Assembly (NCBI GenBank): GCA_022564935.1
Contig: JADFKM010000002.1
Location: 1-64,000 of the forward strand
DNA: 64,000 nt
Source: Candidatus Dadabacteria bacterium
GTDB taxonomy: Bacteria; Desulfobacterota_D; UBA1144; Nemesobacterales; JADFKM01
Direction of reading: 5' to 3'
Every line of letters begins with the position of its first letter. Position 1 is the first letter of the stretch. Position numbers and translations under genes: made by a program. The notes below the pieces were generated by a model. It saw only the letters and a program-made list of their open reading frames with translations. It did not search any database and was not told the origin of the DNA. Shown here one piece after another: positions 7,809 through 18,427 of the stretch.

Positions 7809-9098
7809 CTAATGAGACAGCGGCACTCCGAGGGCTTCCTCCCCTCTGACATCCACGATACGAGCCTGTATCTGGTCCCCAGGCTTCGGGTCGCCTCCGA
7901 CGACGCGGACGCTTATGTAGTTCGGCGTCGTTCCTTTTGAGCCCCTCTCGACAAGCACCGTCAACACCTCTCCGATAAAACCCCTGTAAAATGAAACTTT
8001 CTTCTCCCTGCCAAGCCCCCTCATAACTGCGCTTCTGCGCTTCGCCACACCGGTTTCTACCTTGCCCGGCATAGTATAAGCAGGGGTGTTTTTTCTCATG
8101 GAGTAAGGGAATACATGGAAATAAGTTAGGGCGGATTTTTCGAGCAATATATAGGAGTTTGAAAATTCTTCGTCCCCTTCGCCGGGAAAACCGACCATAA
8201 CATCAGTTCCTATGGCCGCCTGTGGTATTTTCTCGCGTATTAAATCCGTATAATGCAAAAAGAGCTCCGGCTTATACCTCCTTCTCATTCTCCTAAGCAC
8301 ATCTGCGTCACCGCTTTGAAGCGCCATATGGAAACTGGGACATATAGTCTTCGAGTGGGCTACGAAGTCGATCAGCTCTTCACTCATATCGGCGGGGTCA
8401 AGAGAGCTCAGCCGTACCCTGGGTACTATTCGTGACTTCTCTATTTCCTCAAGGAGGCTCAACAGACTGCAGCCTATATCCCTCCCGTAGCTTGAGAGAT
8501 GGATGCCGGTCAACACCACCTCTTTGTAACCCGCGTCCCTGAGCAGTTCCATCCGCCGTATCACCTCCAGAGTGGGAAGGCTCCTCGACCTCCCCCTGGC
8601 AAACGGGATTATACAAAAGGTGCACCTGTAATTGCAGCCGTCCTGAACCTTTAAAAACGCCCTTGTGCGCTCTGAAAACCCTTTAATTTCAGGCGATTCA
8701 AACTCCCTTGCGCGAAAAACATCGGAAACAATCACCTTAGGCTTCTGCTGCTTCGCCCCCTGCATAATCACCTCGGTAAGGAGTAATTTGTCCGCATTCC
8801 CCACAATGTAATCAACCCCTTCTACATCCTCAAGCTCATCGGGGGATACCTGCGCATAGCATCCGGTTACTATAACTACGCCGTCGGGGTTTGCTTTCCT
8901 GACCCTGTTTATATAATTCCTTGCCTCGGCGTCCGCCTTGTGTGTGACCGTGCAGGTGTTGATCACGTAACAATCAGCCCGCTCGGTGAAGGGAACCAGC
9001 ACGAACTCTTCGGGCGGAAGCATACCCATCACCGCGTTGGTGTCATACTGGTTGACCTTGCATCCAAGGGTTACGAAAGAGACGCTCTTCACACTCAT
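7809..9098 (-). CDS. mtaB: tRNA t6A37 methylthiotransferase MtaB (MiaB-like)
   Basis: Radical SAM methylthiotransferase of 429 aa that adds a methylthio group to t6A37 in ANN-decoding tRNAs. The N-terminal UPF0004 domain starts TLGCKVNQYDTNAV and supplies the auxiliary cluster cysteines (GCK, NTCTVTHKA, GCYAQ). The radical SAM core has CNYRCTFCIIPFARGRSRS (CxxxCxxC). A C-terminal TRAM-like region covers about residues 365-425. The GCKVNQ start distinguishes MtaB from MiaB. The start codon overlaps the mnmA stop by 4 nt, coupling two tRNA-modifying enzymes. Confidence 0.93.
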   Translation of the reverse strand: MSVKSVSFVTLGCKVNQYDTNAVMGMLPPEEFVLVPFTERADCYVINTCTVTHKADAEARNYINRVRKANPDGVVIVTGCYAQVSPDELEDVEGVDYIVGNADKLLLTEVIMQGAKQQKPKVIVSDVFRAREFESPEIKGFSERTRAFLKVQDGCNYRCTFCIIPFARGRSRSLPTLEVIRRMELLRDAGYKEVVLTGIHLSSYGRDIGCSLLSLLEEIEKSRIVPRVRLSSLDPADMSEELIDFVAHSKTICPSFHMALQSGDADVLRRMRRRYKPELFLHYTDLIREKIPQAAIGTDVMVGFPGEGDEEFSNSYILLEKSALTYFHVFPYSMRKNTPAYTMPGKVETGVAKRRSAVMRGLGREKKVSFYRGFIGEVLTVLVERGSKGTTPNYISVRVVGGDPKPGDQIQARIVDVRGEEALGVPLSH

Positions 9099-10171
9099 TG
9101 AACCTCAGAAATCCACCCGCCGCCCAGCACCATATCGCCATCGTACAATACAACGGCCTGTCCGGGGGTCATAGCCCTTTGCCGCTTCTTAAACACGACG
9201 ACCGCTTTGTTCCCGGGCTGAGTTTTCACAGTAGCCTCGCTTTCGGTATGCCTGTGCCTTATCCTCGCCTTCACCTCTCTGTGCCCTTTAAGGGGCTCCG
9301 TCGCCCAAACCATATCCTTCGCGAGCAGGGTGGTTCTGTAAAGCTCCTCTTCCCCGCCGACGTAGACCCTGTTTGTCTTCGGCTCTACCTTCACGACATA
9401 CAGAGGCTTGTCGTTGCCTGAAATTCCAAGCCCCCTTCTCTGCCCCACAGTGAAGGAATAAACGCCCCCGTGGTATCCCAGCACATTACCGTCCATATCG
9501 ACGATTTCCCCCTCTCCGCTCTCAACGTCGCTATATGTTTTTATAAAATCCCTGTAATCTCCGCCGCTCACAAAGCAGATATCCTGGCTGTCCGGTTTAT
9601 CGGCCACATCAAGACCGAAGCTACAGGCCGCGGCCCTTACTTCTTCTTTGCTCATCATTCCGAGGGGAAACATTAAACGTGACAGCTCCCTTTGAGTGAG
9701 AGGAAAAAGGAAATACGACTGGTCCTTGGAACTGTCAGCCGCCTTAGTGAGATAGTACCTTCCGTCGGATTCGCTTTTTTTAATCGAGGCGTAATGCCCG
9801 GTAGCTAAAAAGTCGGCCCCCAGCTCCATTGTGCGCTTGAGAAGAAAGTTGAATTTTACGAACTGGTTGCACAGTATGCACGGGTTGGGAGTGAGTCCTG
9901 CGGAGTATTTCTTTATAAAATCCTCGATGATGTATTTTTTAAAAACGCCCATGTAGTTCACCACGTAATGGGGGATGCCGATTCTCTCGGCAACTCTTCT
10001 TGCATCGCTCACATCTTCAAGGGTGCAGCATCCCGCAGTAGTATTGGCATAGTCCCAGAGCTGCATCGTCACTCCAATCACTTCGTGACCCTCGTTCTTG
10101 AGCAGCGCTGCGGTGGTGGAGCTGTCGACACCCCCGCTCATTGCAACTAATATCTTCTTTTTCTCTCCCAT
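9095..10171 (-). CDS. mnmA: tRNA-specific 2-thiouridylase MnmA
   Basis: ATP-dependent enzyme that forms s2U34 in the wobble position of Glu, Gln and Lys tRNAs. At 358 aa it has the usual length. The PP-loop is AMSGGVDSSTTAALL. Catalytic cysteines lie in NPCILCN and QDICFVSGGDY. TGHYAS and FPLGMMSKEEVR are also typical. ATG at 10171 (MGEKKKILVAMSGG) is the family start. The open frame continues about 130 codons upstream, but that part runs into the divergent radical SAM gene and is not expected to be translated. It is first in the mnmA-mtaB-phosphoesterase operon. Confidence 0.93.
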   Translation of the reverse strand: MGEKKKILVAMSGGVDSSTTAALLKNEGHEVIGVTMQLWDYANTTAGCCTLEDVSDARRVAERIGIPHYVVNYMGVFKKYIIEDFIKKYSAGLTPNPCILCNQFVKFNFLLKRTMELGADFLATGHYASIKKSESDGRYYLTKAADSSKDQSYFLFPLTQRELSRLMFPLGMMSKEEVRAAACSFGLDVADKPDSQDICFVSGGDYRDFIKTYSDVESGEGEIVDMDGNVLGYHGGVYSFTVGQRRGLGISGNDKPLYVVKVEPKTNRVYVGGEEELYRTTLLAKDMVWATEPLKGHREVKARIRHRHTESEATVKTQPGNKAVVVFKKRQRAMTPGQAVVLYDGDMVLGGGWISEVQ

Positions 10172-10257
10172 TTCCGGGGAATAAGATACCTGAGAAACGA
10201 CCTTATCCAAAATCTGTGTATGAGGCGTTTTAACGAAAGGCGCTTCTAAGATAAACC

Positions 10258-10287
10258 TTGCTTTACGTTCCTTTTGTTCTATATAAT
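10258..10287 (+). promoter_or_regulatory. Promoter of the B12-binding radical SAM gene
   Basis: TTGCTT (10258-10263), an 18-nt spacer and TATAAT (10282-10287). The -10 ends 8 nt before the ATG at 10296, so the transcript should be leaderless or have only a few leader bases. An AAGGA partly follows the -10 and is only 4 nt from the ATG. Confidence 0.55.
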
Positions 10288-10295
10288 AAGGATTT

Positions 10296-11756
10296 ATGAG
10301 AGTACTTCTCGTGCAGCCCCGGCAGGGCACAAGCTTCGGAATAAGTAAAATAGTAACCACCGAGCCACTCGGCCTCGAATCCATCGCCTCGCCCATGCTC
10401 GAGCGGGGCCACGACGTCCGTATACTCGACCTCAAGGTGGAGAAACCCTCCAGGCTTGACGAGGAGCTAAGAAAGTTCGCCCCCCAGGCAGTGGGTATCA
10501 GCTGCTCTTTTACCACCGACGTATACCCTACCCTCGAAGTAGCATCCCACGTTAAAAGCAATGGTAAAGACATCTACGTGTTCGTGGGAGGACACCACGC
10601 ATCCCTGCTGCCCGACGACCTCATGACTTTGGACGTGGACGCAGTGGCAATCGGAGAAGGAGAAGTGACCGGGTATGAGCTCATAGGCCAGCTGCAAAAT
10701 GGCGAAGACCCCTCTCTTGTGAGCGGCGTCATGACCCATGAGAACTTCAATTCAGACAATTTTACTCCCAGAGCCCTCATGAAGGATATAAACTCCTTTC
10801 CCCCGCCTGCAAGACAACTCACAAAACACCTGTGCCATCACTATCACATGGGCTTCGACGGCTCCTTGGCCACTATGGAAACCAGCAGGGGCTGTCGGTT
10901 TGACTGCAACTTTTGCAGCGTATGGGTGTTCTTCGAAAGAACAGCCAGGGTGAAAGACCCACAGAAGGCATTGGAAGAGCTAGCGGACATAGAGGAAAAA
11001 GAGGTGTTCCTTACTGACGACATAGCATTTGTGAACCGGAAAGAGTCTGAAAAACTCGCCCTTCTCCTCAAGAACAATAAGATAAATAAAGAGTTCACAG
11101 CCGAGACCAGAGCGGATTTGATAGTCAAAAACAAGGACCTTATAAAGTTATGGAGAGAGGTGGGGTTAAAGAATATCTTTGTAGGGATTGAAAAGATAGA
11201 CGACGAGGGATTGAAATCAGTCAACAAACGCATCAAAGCGACGATCAATGAGGAGGCGCTTGATTTCCTAAAAACGCTGGGGATCAAGGCCCTTGCTACC
11301 TTTATTGTAGACCCGGAATTTGATGATGAGGATTTTGACCGGCTCGAAGAGTACGCAAGCAAAAACGGTCTTATTGCGCCCACCTATACCATACTCACTC
11401 CGCTGCCCGGCACACAGGTATACGATCAAAGAAAGCACGAGCTCATAACCGACAATTACAAGATGTACGACCTGCTCCACGCAGTCCTTCCGACAAAGCT
11501 TCCCTTGGAGCGCTTCTATCACAGGTTTGCCAATCTGTACAACCTTGGCCATGCGACTTCAAAGTTCGGCCCTCTGTTTGTTTTAAGATTCCTCAAGAAC
11601 CTGCGAGGAATGAAATTAAACATCGCTTTTAAGGTGTTTAATCTCATGAGGATGATGAGGACTCCTTCCAGCTACATCGAGCCACACTTAGAGCTGGAAA
11701 AACTGGCCGCATCCCCTAAGCCCTTCGACGACATACCGGGCACAACTACCCAATGA
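10296..11756 (+). CDS. B12-binding-domain radical SAM protein
   Basis: Protein of 486 aa. The N-terminal cobalamin-binding Rossmann-type domain (about residues 1-140) begins RVLLVQPRQG, with EPLGLESIASPMLERGHDVRILDL and FVGGHHASLLPDD. The radical SAM domain carries ETSRGCRFDCNFCSVW (CxxxCxxC) near residue 195. A C-terminal region (about 390-486) has MRMMRTPSSY. Family members are methylases, cyclases or ring-forming enzymes acting on lipids, tetrapyrroles or natural products; the substrate cannot be named here. It is divergent from mnmA with 124 nt between starts, and stands alone. Codon use looks like its neighbours. Confidence 0.82.
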   Translation: MRVLLVQPRQGTSFGISKIVTTEPLGLESIASPMLERGHDVRILDLKVEKPSRLDEELRKFAPQAVGISCSFTTDVYPTLEVASHVKSNGKDIYVFVGGHHASLLPDDLMTLDVDAVAIGEGEVTGYELIGQLQNGEDPSLVSGVMTHENFNSDNFTPRALMKDINSFPPPARQLTKHLCHHYHMGFDGSLATMETSRGCRFDCNFCSVWVFFERTARVKDPQKALEELADIEEKEVFLTDDIAFVNRKESEKLALLLKNNKINKEFTAETRADLIVKNKDLIKLWREVGLKNIFVGIEKIDDEGLKSVNKRIKATINEEALDFLKTLGIKALATFIVDPEFDDEDFDRLEEYASKNGLIAPTYTILTPLPGTQVYDQRKHELITDNYKMYDLLHAVLPTKLPLERFYHRFANLYNLGHATSKFGPLFVLRFLKNLRGMKLNIAFKVFNLMRMMRTPSSYIEPHLELEKLAASPKPFDDIPGTTTQ

Positions 11757-12102
11757 TCTTTTCCAGAACGCGTGGATTTGAAACCCCGCCCCATTATCGC
11801 TCTACCCCTTTCCCCACAGTTTTAAACATACATTTGGGAAACGAGCGGGCCCGTTAACTCTAATCACTTCCCGCCTGTTCCATCGGTACCGCAGCCGACT
11901 CAAGCCCTCAATCTTTTTAATTGACGATTGAAATAATACGAGCGGGTGTTTAATGCATAGATTGTTGTGAATTCCAAGCTCCGGCGGATTCTCTAAATCC
12001 CTTGCTCAAGACAGGGTTTATCAACTAACGCTACAGTTTTTGTCAATGTGATTTCGATGTTACGGCAGGTATAATAGGGGTAATGCGAGGGGACTCTTAT
12101 AG
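11757..12102. other. 346-nt intergenic region ahead of purL
   Basis: No ORF or recognisable RNA. It contains a CGGGCCCG palindrome near 11850 and a TATAAT at 12070-12075 that probably serves purL. No PurR-type operator or purine riboswitch fold was recognised. Confidence 0.5.
12070..12075 (+). promoter_or_regulatory. -10 box for purL-purF
   Basis: TATAAT in the context CAGGTATAAT, 27 nt before the ATG. It is followed by a good GAGGGG ribosome-binding site. The nearest -35 candidate (TTGTCA at 12040) is too far away at 24 nt, so the -35 is uncertain. Confidence 0.4.
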
Positions 12103-14307
12103 ATGAGCAACGCCCGGTTCGCCCTTGAGCGCGGTTTGAGCCAAGCGGAGTACGAAAAGATCGTCGGCGACCTCGGCAGGGAGCCTAATCAGACTGAAAT
12201 AGGCATCCTTGCAGCCATGTGGTCTGAGCACTGCTCATATAAAAGCTCCCGCACACACCTTAAGAGATTCCCGACAACCGGAGAAAGGGTGATTCAGGGG
12301 CCCGGTGAGAACGCAGGCGTTGTGGACATAGGCGATGGACTGTGCGCAGTCTTTAAGATGGAGAGCCACAACCATCCCTCATACATCGAGCCGTATCAGG
12401 GAGCGGCCACCGGAGTAGGCGGTATATTGAGAGACATCTTCACCATGGGCGCTAGGCCGATTGCCCTGCTAGATTCTCTGAGGTTCGGCAATCCCGCGCT
12501 CCCCAAAACAAAATACCTCGTTGACGGCGTCGTTTCCGGCATAGCGGGTTACGGGAACTGCATCGGCATACCGACGGTAGGCGGAGAGGTGTATTTCGAG
12601 GACTGCTACGACGGCAATCCTCTTGTAAATGTCTTCGCACTAGGCGTTTCAAACACTTCAAACATATTCCGCGGTCTGGCGAAAGGGGTCGGGAATCCCC
12701 TCATGTATGTAGGCTCCAAGACGGGCAGGGACGGCATTCATGGAGCAGTTATGGCATCCGAGACGTTCAGCGCCGAGGCCGAGGAAAAAAGGCCGGCCGT
12801 ACAGGTGGGAGACCCCTTCACCGAGAAGCTTTTGCTTGAAGCCTGTCTCGAGCTTTTTAAGACCGGCGCGGTCGTGGGTATTCAGGACATGGGAGCCGCG
12901 GGTCTTACGTCTTCATCGACCGAGATGGCATCGAGGGCCGGAACAGGGGTGACCCTTAACATAGACAAAATTCCAATCAGGGAAATGGGTATGAGCCCTT
13001 ATGAGGTCATGCTCTCAGAATCACAGGAGAGGATGCTGATCGTGGTGGAAAAGGGTAAGGAGGGTGTCGTAGAGAAAATATTCGAAAAATGGGACCTGGA
13101 TTTTTCCACGATCGGCGAGGTCACAGGAAACCGGGTCCTCAACATTACCAAGGGCGGCGCCACCGTAGCGGACCTCCCAATCGAGCTGATTACAGAGCAG
13201 GCCCCTACATACGACAGGCCGTACTCGAGGCCAAGCTACCTCGACAGGTCGAGGATCCTTGACCTCGATTCGATACCCGTTCCCGACGACTTAAACTCCG
13301 CTCTGCTTTCTATCCTTTCCTCTCCCAATATCTCTAACAAAAAGTGGATCTACGAGCAGTACGACCATATGGTGAGAGCCAACACAATTTGTCCGCCCGG
13401 CACCGACGCAGCTGTGATTAGAATTAAGGGCACACGCATTGCCCTAGGCCTCACAGTGAACTGCAATTCTCGGTACTGCTACCTCGACCCATTCACGGGG
13501 TCGATGATCTCGGTGGCCGAGTGCGCAAGGAACCTGGCCTGCAGCGGGGCCATGCCTCTGGCCCTGACCGATTGCCTCAATTTTGGAAATCCAGAAAAAA
13601 CGGATATTATGTGGCAGTTCAAACGGTCGGTGGACGGGATAAGCGAGGCTGCGGCCGTATTATCAACCCCGGTCGTCAGCGGCAACGTCAGTTTTTACAA
13701 CGAGACCGGAGACAGCGCCATATACCCAACCCCCACCGTCGCTATGGTCGGCCTCATTGACGACTATAAAAATACAACGACCCAGTGGTTTCAAAATGAG
13801 GGGGACGCCGTGGTAATGATTGGGGACACCGAAGTCGAGCTCGGAGGGAGCGAATACCTTAAAACTGTGCACAACTTAATCGCAGGAGCCCCACCCCGCT
13901 TGGACCTCAATAAGGAGCTCGATTTGATAGCAGTTCTCAAAGAATCAATAGACGCAGGCCTGCTGCACTCCGCCCATGACCTATCGGAGGGCGGCCTCGG
14001 GACGGCGGTATCGGAGTCATGTTTTAACCCGAAGGCCGTTATAGGGGTCAAACTTCACCTTGATTTTGGAATCAGAGAAGACGCCACGCTGTTCTCCGAG
14101 ACCCAGTCGAGGGCGCTTGTGTCTGTAGATAAAGCAAACTTGAGTGAGCTACAGAAGATAGCCGACAAACACTCTACGCCCATGCACGTCATAGGCGAAG
14201 TGGGTGGTGACAGACTGAGGATAAAGGAGCTGGTTGACATGCCGGTGGAAGGCGCCTTCAGGGCCTGGAACACCGGATTTGAAACCAAGTTGAAGACCTA
14301 TGGCTAA
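12103..14307 (+). CDS. purL: Phosphoribosylformylglycinamidine synthase subunit PurL
   Basis: ATP-dependent synthetase of de novo purine synthesis converting FGAR to FGAM, using ammonia delivered by PurQ with PurS. At 734 aa it is the small PurL type that needs separate PurQ and PurS, which are not in the window. Diagnostic stretches include [43 protein letters not shown] and [21 protein letters not shown]; a second AIRS-like half includes [16 protein letters not shown] precedes the ATG with good spacing. The 3' end overlaps purF by 8 nt, so translation is coupled. Confidence 0.96.
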   Translation: MSNARFALERGLSQAEYEKIVGDLGREPNQTEIGILAAMWSEHCSYKSSRTHLKRFPTTGERVIQGPGENAGVVDIGDGLCAVFKMESHNHPSYIEPYQGAATGVGGILRDIFTMGARPIALLDSLRFGNPALPKTKYLVDGVVSGIAGYGNCIGIPTVGGEVYFEDCYDGNPLVNVFALGVSNTSNIFRGLAKGVGNPLMYVGSKTGRDGIHGAVMASETFSAEAEEKRPAVQVGDPFTEKLLLEACLELFKTGAVVGIQDMGAAGLTSSSTEMASRAGTGVTLNIDKIPIREMGMSPYEVMLSESQERMLIVVEKGKEGVVEKIFEKWDLDFSTIGEVTGNRVLNITKGGATVADLPIELITEQAPTYDRPYSRPSYLDRSRILDLDSIPVPDDLNSALLSILSSPNISNKKWIYEQYDHMVRANTICPPGTDAAVIRIKGTRIALGLTVNCNSRYCYLDPFTGSMISVAECARNLACSGAMPLALTDCLNFGNPEKTDIMWQFKRSVDGISEAAAVLSTPVVSGNVSFYNETGDSAIYPTPTVAMVGLIDDYKNTTTQWFQNEGDAVVMIGDTEVELGGSEYLKTVHNLIAGAPPRLDLNKELDLIAVLKESIDAGLLHSAHDLSEGGLGTAVSESCFNPKAVIGVKLHLDFGIREDATLFSETQSRALVSVDKANLSELQKIADKHSTPMHVIGEVGGDRLRIKELVDMPVEGAFRAWNTGFETKLKTYG

Positions 14308-15706
14308 GATTGGAGAAGAATGCGGAGTCTTCGGTATATTTAACCACGCTGAGGCCTCCAACCTCACTTACCTGGGCCTCCACGCTCTCCAGCACAGGGG
14401 GCAGGAAAGCGCCGGAATCGTAACTTCAGACGGCTCGCTTCTCCATGCCTACAGGAGGATGGGGCTTGTATCAGACATCTTCACCGAAGATGCCCTTTCA
14501 ATACTTCAAGGAAGAAACGCCATAGGTCATGTTAGGTACTCTACATCCGGCTCAAGCCATCCCAAAAACTCCCAGCCAATAGTAGTGACATACTCTAAAG
14601 GGGAGATCGCCATTGCCCACAACGGCAACCTGACAAACGCCAGAACCTTAAGGGAGGAGCTTGAGGACAACGGAGCCATATTCCAATCCTCAACCGATAC
14701 CGAAGTGATAGTCCATCTTATTGCCCGCTCAAGGCAGGACTCTCTGATGAAAAGAGTCGTTGAAGCCCTGACGCTGTGCAGGGGCGCCTACTCCATAGTT
14801 TTCCTTTCGCCTGAGTGCCTAATCGCCGTTCGCGACCCATACGGGTTCAGACCGCTCGTGCTCGGCAGGCTGGGCAACTCTCACGTGATCGCCTCCGAAA
14901 CATGCGCATTCGACCTCATCGAAGCTCAATTCGTAAGGGACATCGAGCCCGGCGAGCTCCTGGTCATCGAGAACAACGTCCTAGAGTCATACAAACCCTT
15001 TGCCGAGGTAAAACACGCCCACTGCGTCTTTGAGTTCATCTATTTCTCAAGACCCGACAGCTTCCTGTTCGGTGAGAACGTTTATCAGGTGAGAAAAGAG
15101 CTGGGCAAACAGCTGGCCCTGGAGCAGCCGGCCGACGCCGATATAGTAATCGCGGTACCCGATTCCGGCGTCCCAGCCGCTATGGGATTCTCCGAGCAAA
15201 CCGGGCTTCCCCTCGAGCTCGGTCTATTGCGCAACCACTACGTCGGCAGAACTTTTATCGAGCCCCAGCAATCCATCAGAAACTTTGGAGTCAAACTGAA
15301 GCTCAACGCCCTCAGGAACGTCCTGTCAGGCAAGAGGGTCGTGATAGTGGACGACTCGATTGTGAGGGGCACGACGAGCAGAAAGATCGTGAAGATGACA
15401 AGAGACGCGGGCGCCACGGAAATACACATGAGAATAAGCTCCCCGCCGATGAGGTTCCCCTGCTACTTCGGCATAGATACCCCCGTCAAAGAGGAGTTTG
15501 TCGCCAACGGGCTCGACCCGAGTGAGATAAACAAATACCTCACTTCCGACTCCCTGGGGTATCTATCCCAAGATGGAATGATGAAGGCCGTTTACGCATA
15601 TAAGTCACTGCAGGACAAAACCTTTTGCAGCGCCTGCTTCACCGGAGCGTACCCGATCGAAATTGAAGACTCGAAAATCAAGCAAAAACAGTACCGGTTG
15701 TTTTGA
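14300..15706 (+). CDS. purF: Amidophosphoribosyltransferase PurF
   Basis: Catalyses the first committed step of purine synthesis (PRPP plus glutamine to phosphoribosylamine). The N-terminal Ntn glutaminase has a short propeptide MAKIGEE before the nucleophile Cys8 (ECGVFGIF). The PRPP motif [13 protein letters not shown] lies near residue 350. Cysteines in [14 protein letters not shown] and [11 protein letters not shown] match the four [4Fe-4S] ligands of the Bacillus-type oxygen-sensitive enzyme. Length (468 aa) is normal. It overlaps purL by 8 nt and converges on valS with an 11-nt gap. Confidence 0.96.
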   Translation: MAKIGEECGVFGIFNHAEASNLTYLGLHALQHRGQESAGIVTSDGSLLHAYRRMGLVSDIFTEDALSILQGRNAIGHVRYSTSGSSHPKNSQPIVVTYSKGEIAIAHNGNLTNARTLREELEDNGAIFQSSTDTEVIVHLIARSRQDSLMKRVVEALTLCRGAYSIVFLSPECLIAVRDPYGFRPLVLGRLGNSHVIASETCAFDLIEAQFVRDIEPGELLVIENNVLESYKPFAEVKHAHCVFEFIYFSRPDSFLFGENVYQVRKELGKQLALEQPADADIVIAVPDSGVPAAMGFSEQTGLPLELGLLRNHYVGRTFIEPQQSIRNFGVKLKLNALRNVLSGKRVVIVDDSIVRGTTSRKIVKMTRDAGATEIHMRISSPPMRFPCYFGIDTPVKEEFVANGLDPSEINKYLTSDSLGYLSQDGMMKAVYAYKSLQDKTFCSACFTGAYPIEIEDSKIKQKQYRLF

Positions 15707-15717
15707 AACCAGCCCTC

Positions 15718-18423
15718 TTAACCTATATTGCTCAGGGCTTCCAGGATCTCTTGGAGCTTTGCTTTTTTGATCGAGAGCTCTTTGAACCTCTCTCTCTCTT
15801 TTTCAACCACTTCTTCGGGGGCTCGGTCGATAAAGCTCCTGTTCGAAAGCTTCTTGCCCGACTGTTCTAGGCTCTTAATGAGTTTCTCTAACTCGCGGTT
15901 TATCCTCTCTATCTCCTTGGACACATCTATAAGCCCCTCTACGGGTATAAATACTTCGAGACCGCCCACTACCTGAGCAATCGCGTTAGCCGGTTTACCG
16001 CCACGCGTTATATTCAGCTCGGCCACCCTGCCGAGATTGGCAATCAAGTCCCGGCCCGATTCAGCCTTCCCCCTCATTTTCTCATCAGTGGAAAAGAGCG
16101 TAACATTCACCGTCGTAGTAGGGTGAAGCCCAACAACCGCCCTAAGGTTCCTTATGGCCGCGATGATCTCTTTTATGAACTCCACTAAGGCGTAAGCCTC
16201 TTCGTCGCACTCCGATTCGTCAAAGACGGGAAAGGAGCTGACCATTATACTGTCGGCAAGCCCGCCTTCGGGTGATTTCAAATTTACCCCGATGCTCCTG
16301 AGTCTCTGGTAAATCTCTTCGGTTATGAAAGGAGACACGGGATGAAGGAGCTGAAGGGAGTTTAACAGCACCTTTATGAGAACGCTCTGAGTTCTGTATC
16401 GCGCAGGGGTATCCTCACCCGTTAATACGGGCTTAACGAGCTCGATGTACCAGTCACAAAACTCACCCCAGATGAACTGATAAATTGTACGAGCCACCTT
16501 GTCGAACTCGTAACTCCCCAGCGAGCTCTCGACCTCACGCACGGTGTAGTTGAGCCTCGTCAATATCCACCTGTCTACTATTGACGGCTCCGAGGCGCAG
16601 CCCTTGCCGGGAGTGTAGCCGCCCAGATTAAGGAACAGGAACCTGGATGCGTTCCATATCTTGTTCATGAAGTTCCTGTAGCCCTCAATCACCGCGATGG
16701 AGAGCTTAATATCCCTTCCTTGAGTAGCAAGGGCCGTGAGAGCGAACCTGAGCGAGTCTGCCCCGTAGGTGCCCATTATATCCAACGGGTCGATAACGTT
16801 GCCCTTTGTCTTGCTCATCTTCTCGCCTTTCTCATCCCTGATAAGACCGTGAATGTAGACCTCTCTGAACGGCACCTCACCCATAAATTTTAGCCCCATC
16901 ATTATCATTCTCGCCACCCAGAAAAATATGATGTCAAAGCCTGTGACAAGCACGCTTGTCGGGTAGTAATTTCTTAGCTCCGAGGTCTTCTCAGGCCAGC
17001 CCAGGGCGGAAAATGGCCACAGGGCGGATGAAAACCACGTGTCGAGCACGTCCTCATCGCGACTCAGCTCAATATCCACTCCGTAATGCTCCTTAGCAGC
17101 GGCTCCCGCGTCCACTTCGCTAAGCTCGACAAACACCTTCCCGTCAGGGCCGTACCACGCCGGGATGCGGTGTCCCCACCATATCTGACGGGAAACGCAC
17201 CACGGCTGTATGTTCCTCATCCATTCAAAATATGTGGACTTCCAGCGCTCAGGGATAAACTTTATCCTTCCCTGCTCAACGGCCTCAATGGCCGGAGCCG
17301 CAAGCGCCTTGGCGTCGACATACCACTGGTCCGTAAGCCAGGGCTCGATTACAACGCCCGACCGGTCCCCATAGGGAACAACGTGGACGTGCTCGGTGAC
17401 TTTGTCAACAAGCCCGAGCTTCTCCATATCCATCACTACTGCTTCCCTTGCCTCGTGACGGTCGAGCCCTCTGTATTTCTCGGGCGCGTTTTCGTTGAGC
17501 GATGCGTCCCGGTCGAATATATTGATTTCATCTAATTTGTGGCGCCTACCGACCTCAAAGTCGTTAAAATCATGCGCAGGGGTGATTTTTACGGCCCCTG
17601 TGCCCTTCTCAGGGTCGGAGTATTCATCGGCAATGATCGGTATGCGCCTTCCCACAAGGGGGAGTACGACGCTCTTTCCGACCAGACGGGAGTACCTCTC
17701 GTCCTCAGGATGAACGGCCACGGCGACATCACCCAGCATGGTCTCGGGCCTCGTGGTGGCAACGGTGATGTACCGGCCTCCGCCGTCTTCAATCGGGTAC
17801 CGGAAGTACCACAGACGACCCTTTACCTTCCGCTGCTCCACTTCCAGGTCGGAGATGGCCGTATGCAGTTTGGGGTCCCAGTTTACAAGACGCTTGTCTT
17901 TATAAATCAATCCCTGCTTATAAAGCTCCACGAACACCGTCTTAACCGCAAATGAGAGACCCTCATCCATGGTAAAACGCTCTTTTTCCCAATCCGCCGA
18001 GGCTCCCAGCCTGTGTAGCTGCGTTAAGATTTTGCCCCCCGAATCCCTCTTCCACTGCCACACTCGGTTTACGAACGCCTCCCTTCCCAGGTCGTGACGC
18101 GTCAGGGAGCTTGCTTCCAGATCCCTTTCCACTACCATTTGCGTGGCAATCCCCGCATGGTCCGTTCCGGGAACCCACAAGGCACTCATCCCCTTCATCC
18201 TCCGGTAACGGACTAGGGTGTCCTGGAGTGTGTTATTAAGCGCATGTCCAATGTGTAGAGACCCCGTTATGTTGGGGGGAGGTATAACTATTGAGAAGGT
18301 GCTGCTTTTCGGGTCGGATGGAGCGGTAAAGTACCCCTTTTCAATCCAGAATTCATACCACTTGCCCTCTACGCTCCCCGGGTTGTACGTCTTTTCGAAT
18401 TTAGCCGCCGCGCCACCGTCCAT
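15718..18423 (-). CDS. valS: Valyl-tRNA synthetase
   Basis: Class I aminoacyl-tRNA synthetase of 901 aa. It has the HIGH-type motif PPPNITGSLHIGHALNN near residue 50, a CP1 editing domain (TTRPETMLGDVAV), the KMSKS motif EKMSKTKGNVIDPLD near residue 530, an anticodon-binding domain and a C-terminal coiled coil (about 835-900, rich in Glu, Lys and Leu) typical of ValRS. The start is only 4 nt after the rpoC stop, so it appears to be transcribed with rpoBC. That is an unusual position, since the str operon (rpsL, rpsG, fusA) often follows rpoC. Confidence 0.97.
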   Translation of the reverse strand: MDGGAAAKFEKTYNPGSVEGKWYEFWIEKGYFTAPSDPKSSTFSIVIPPPNITGSLHIGHALNNTLQDTLVRYRRMKGMSALWVPGTDHAGIATQMVVERDLEASSLTRHDLGREAFVNRVWQWKRDSGGKILTQLHRLGASADWEKERFTMDEGLSFAVKTVFVELYKQGLIYKDKRLVNWDPKLHTAISDLEVEQRKVKGRLWYFRYPIEDGGGRYITVATTRPETMLGDVAVAVHPEDERYSRLVGKSVVLPLVGRRIPIIADEYSDPEKGTGAVKITPAHDFNDFEVGRRHKLDEINIFDRDASLNENAPEKYRGLDRHEAREAVVMDMEKLGLVDKVTEHVHVVPYGDRSGVVIEPWLTDQWYVDAKALAAPAIEAVEQGRIKFIPERWKSTYFEWMRNIQPWCVSRQIWWGHRIPAWYGPDGKVFVELSEVDAGAAAKEHYGVDIELSRDEDVLDTWFSSALWPFSALGWPEKTSELRNYYPTSVLVTGFDIIFFWVARMIMMGLKFMGEVPFREVYIHGLIRDEKGEKMSKTKGNVIDPLDIMGTYGADSLRFALTALATQGRDIKLSIAVIEGYRNFMNKIWNASRFLFLNLGGYTPGKGCASEPSIVDRWILTRLNYTVREVESSLGSYEFDKVARTIYQFIWGEFCDWYIELVKPVLTGEDTPARYRTQSVLIKVLLNSLQLLHPVSPFITEEIYQRLRSIGVNLKSPEGGLADSIMVSSFPVFDESECDEEAYALVEFIKEIIAAIRNLRAVVGLHPTTTVNVTLFSTDEKMRGKAESGRDLIANLGRVAELNITRGGKPANAIAQVVGGLEVFIPVEGLIDVSKEIERINRELEKLIKSLEQSGKKLSNRSFIDRAPEEVVEKERERFKELSIKKAKLQEILEALSNIG

Positions 18424-18427
18424 GCCG

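Noticed and set aside
10172-10573. N-terminal extension of mnmA in frame
   Set aside because: It lies over the promoter and first part of the divergent radical SAM gene and does not resemble MnmA. The family start is at 10171.
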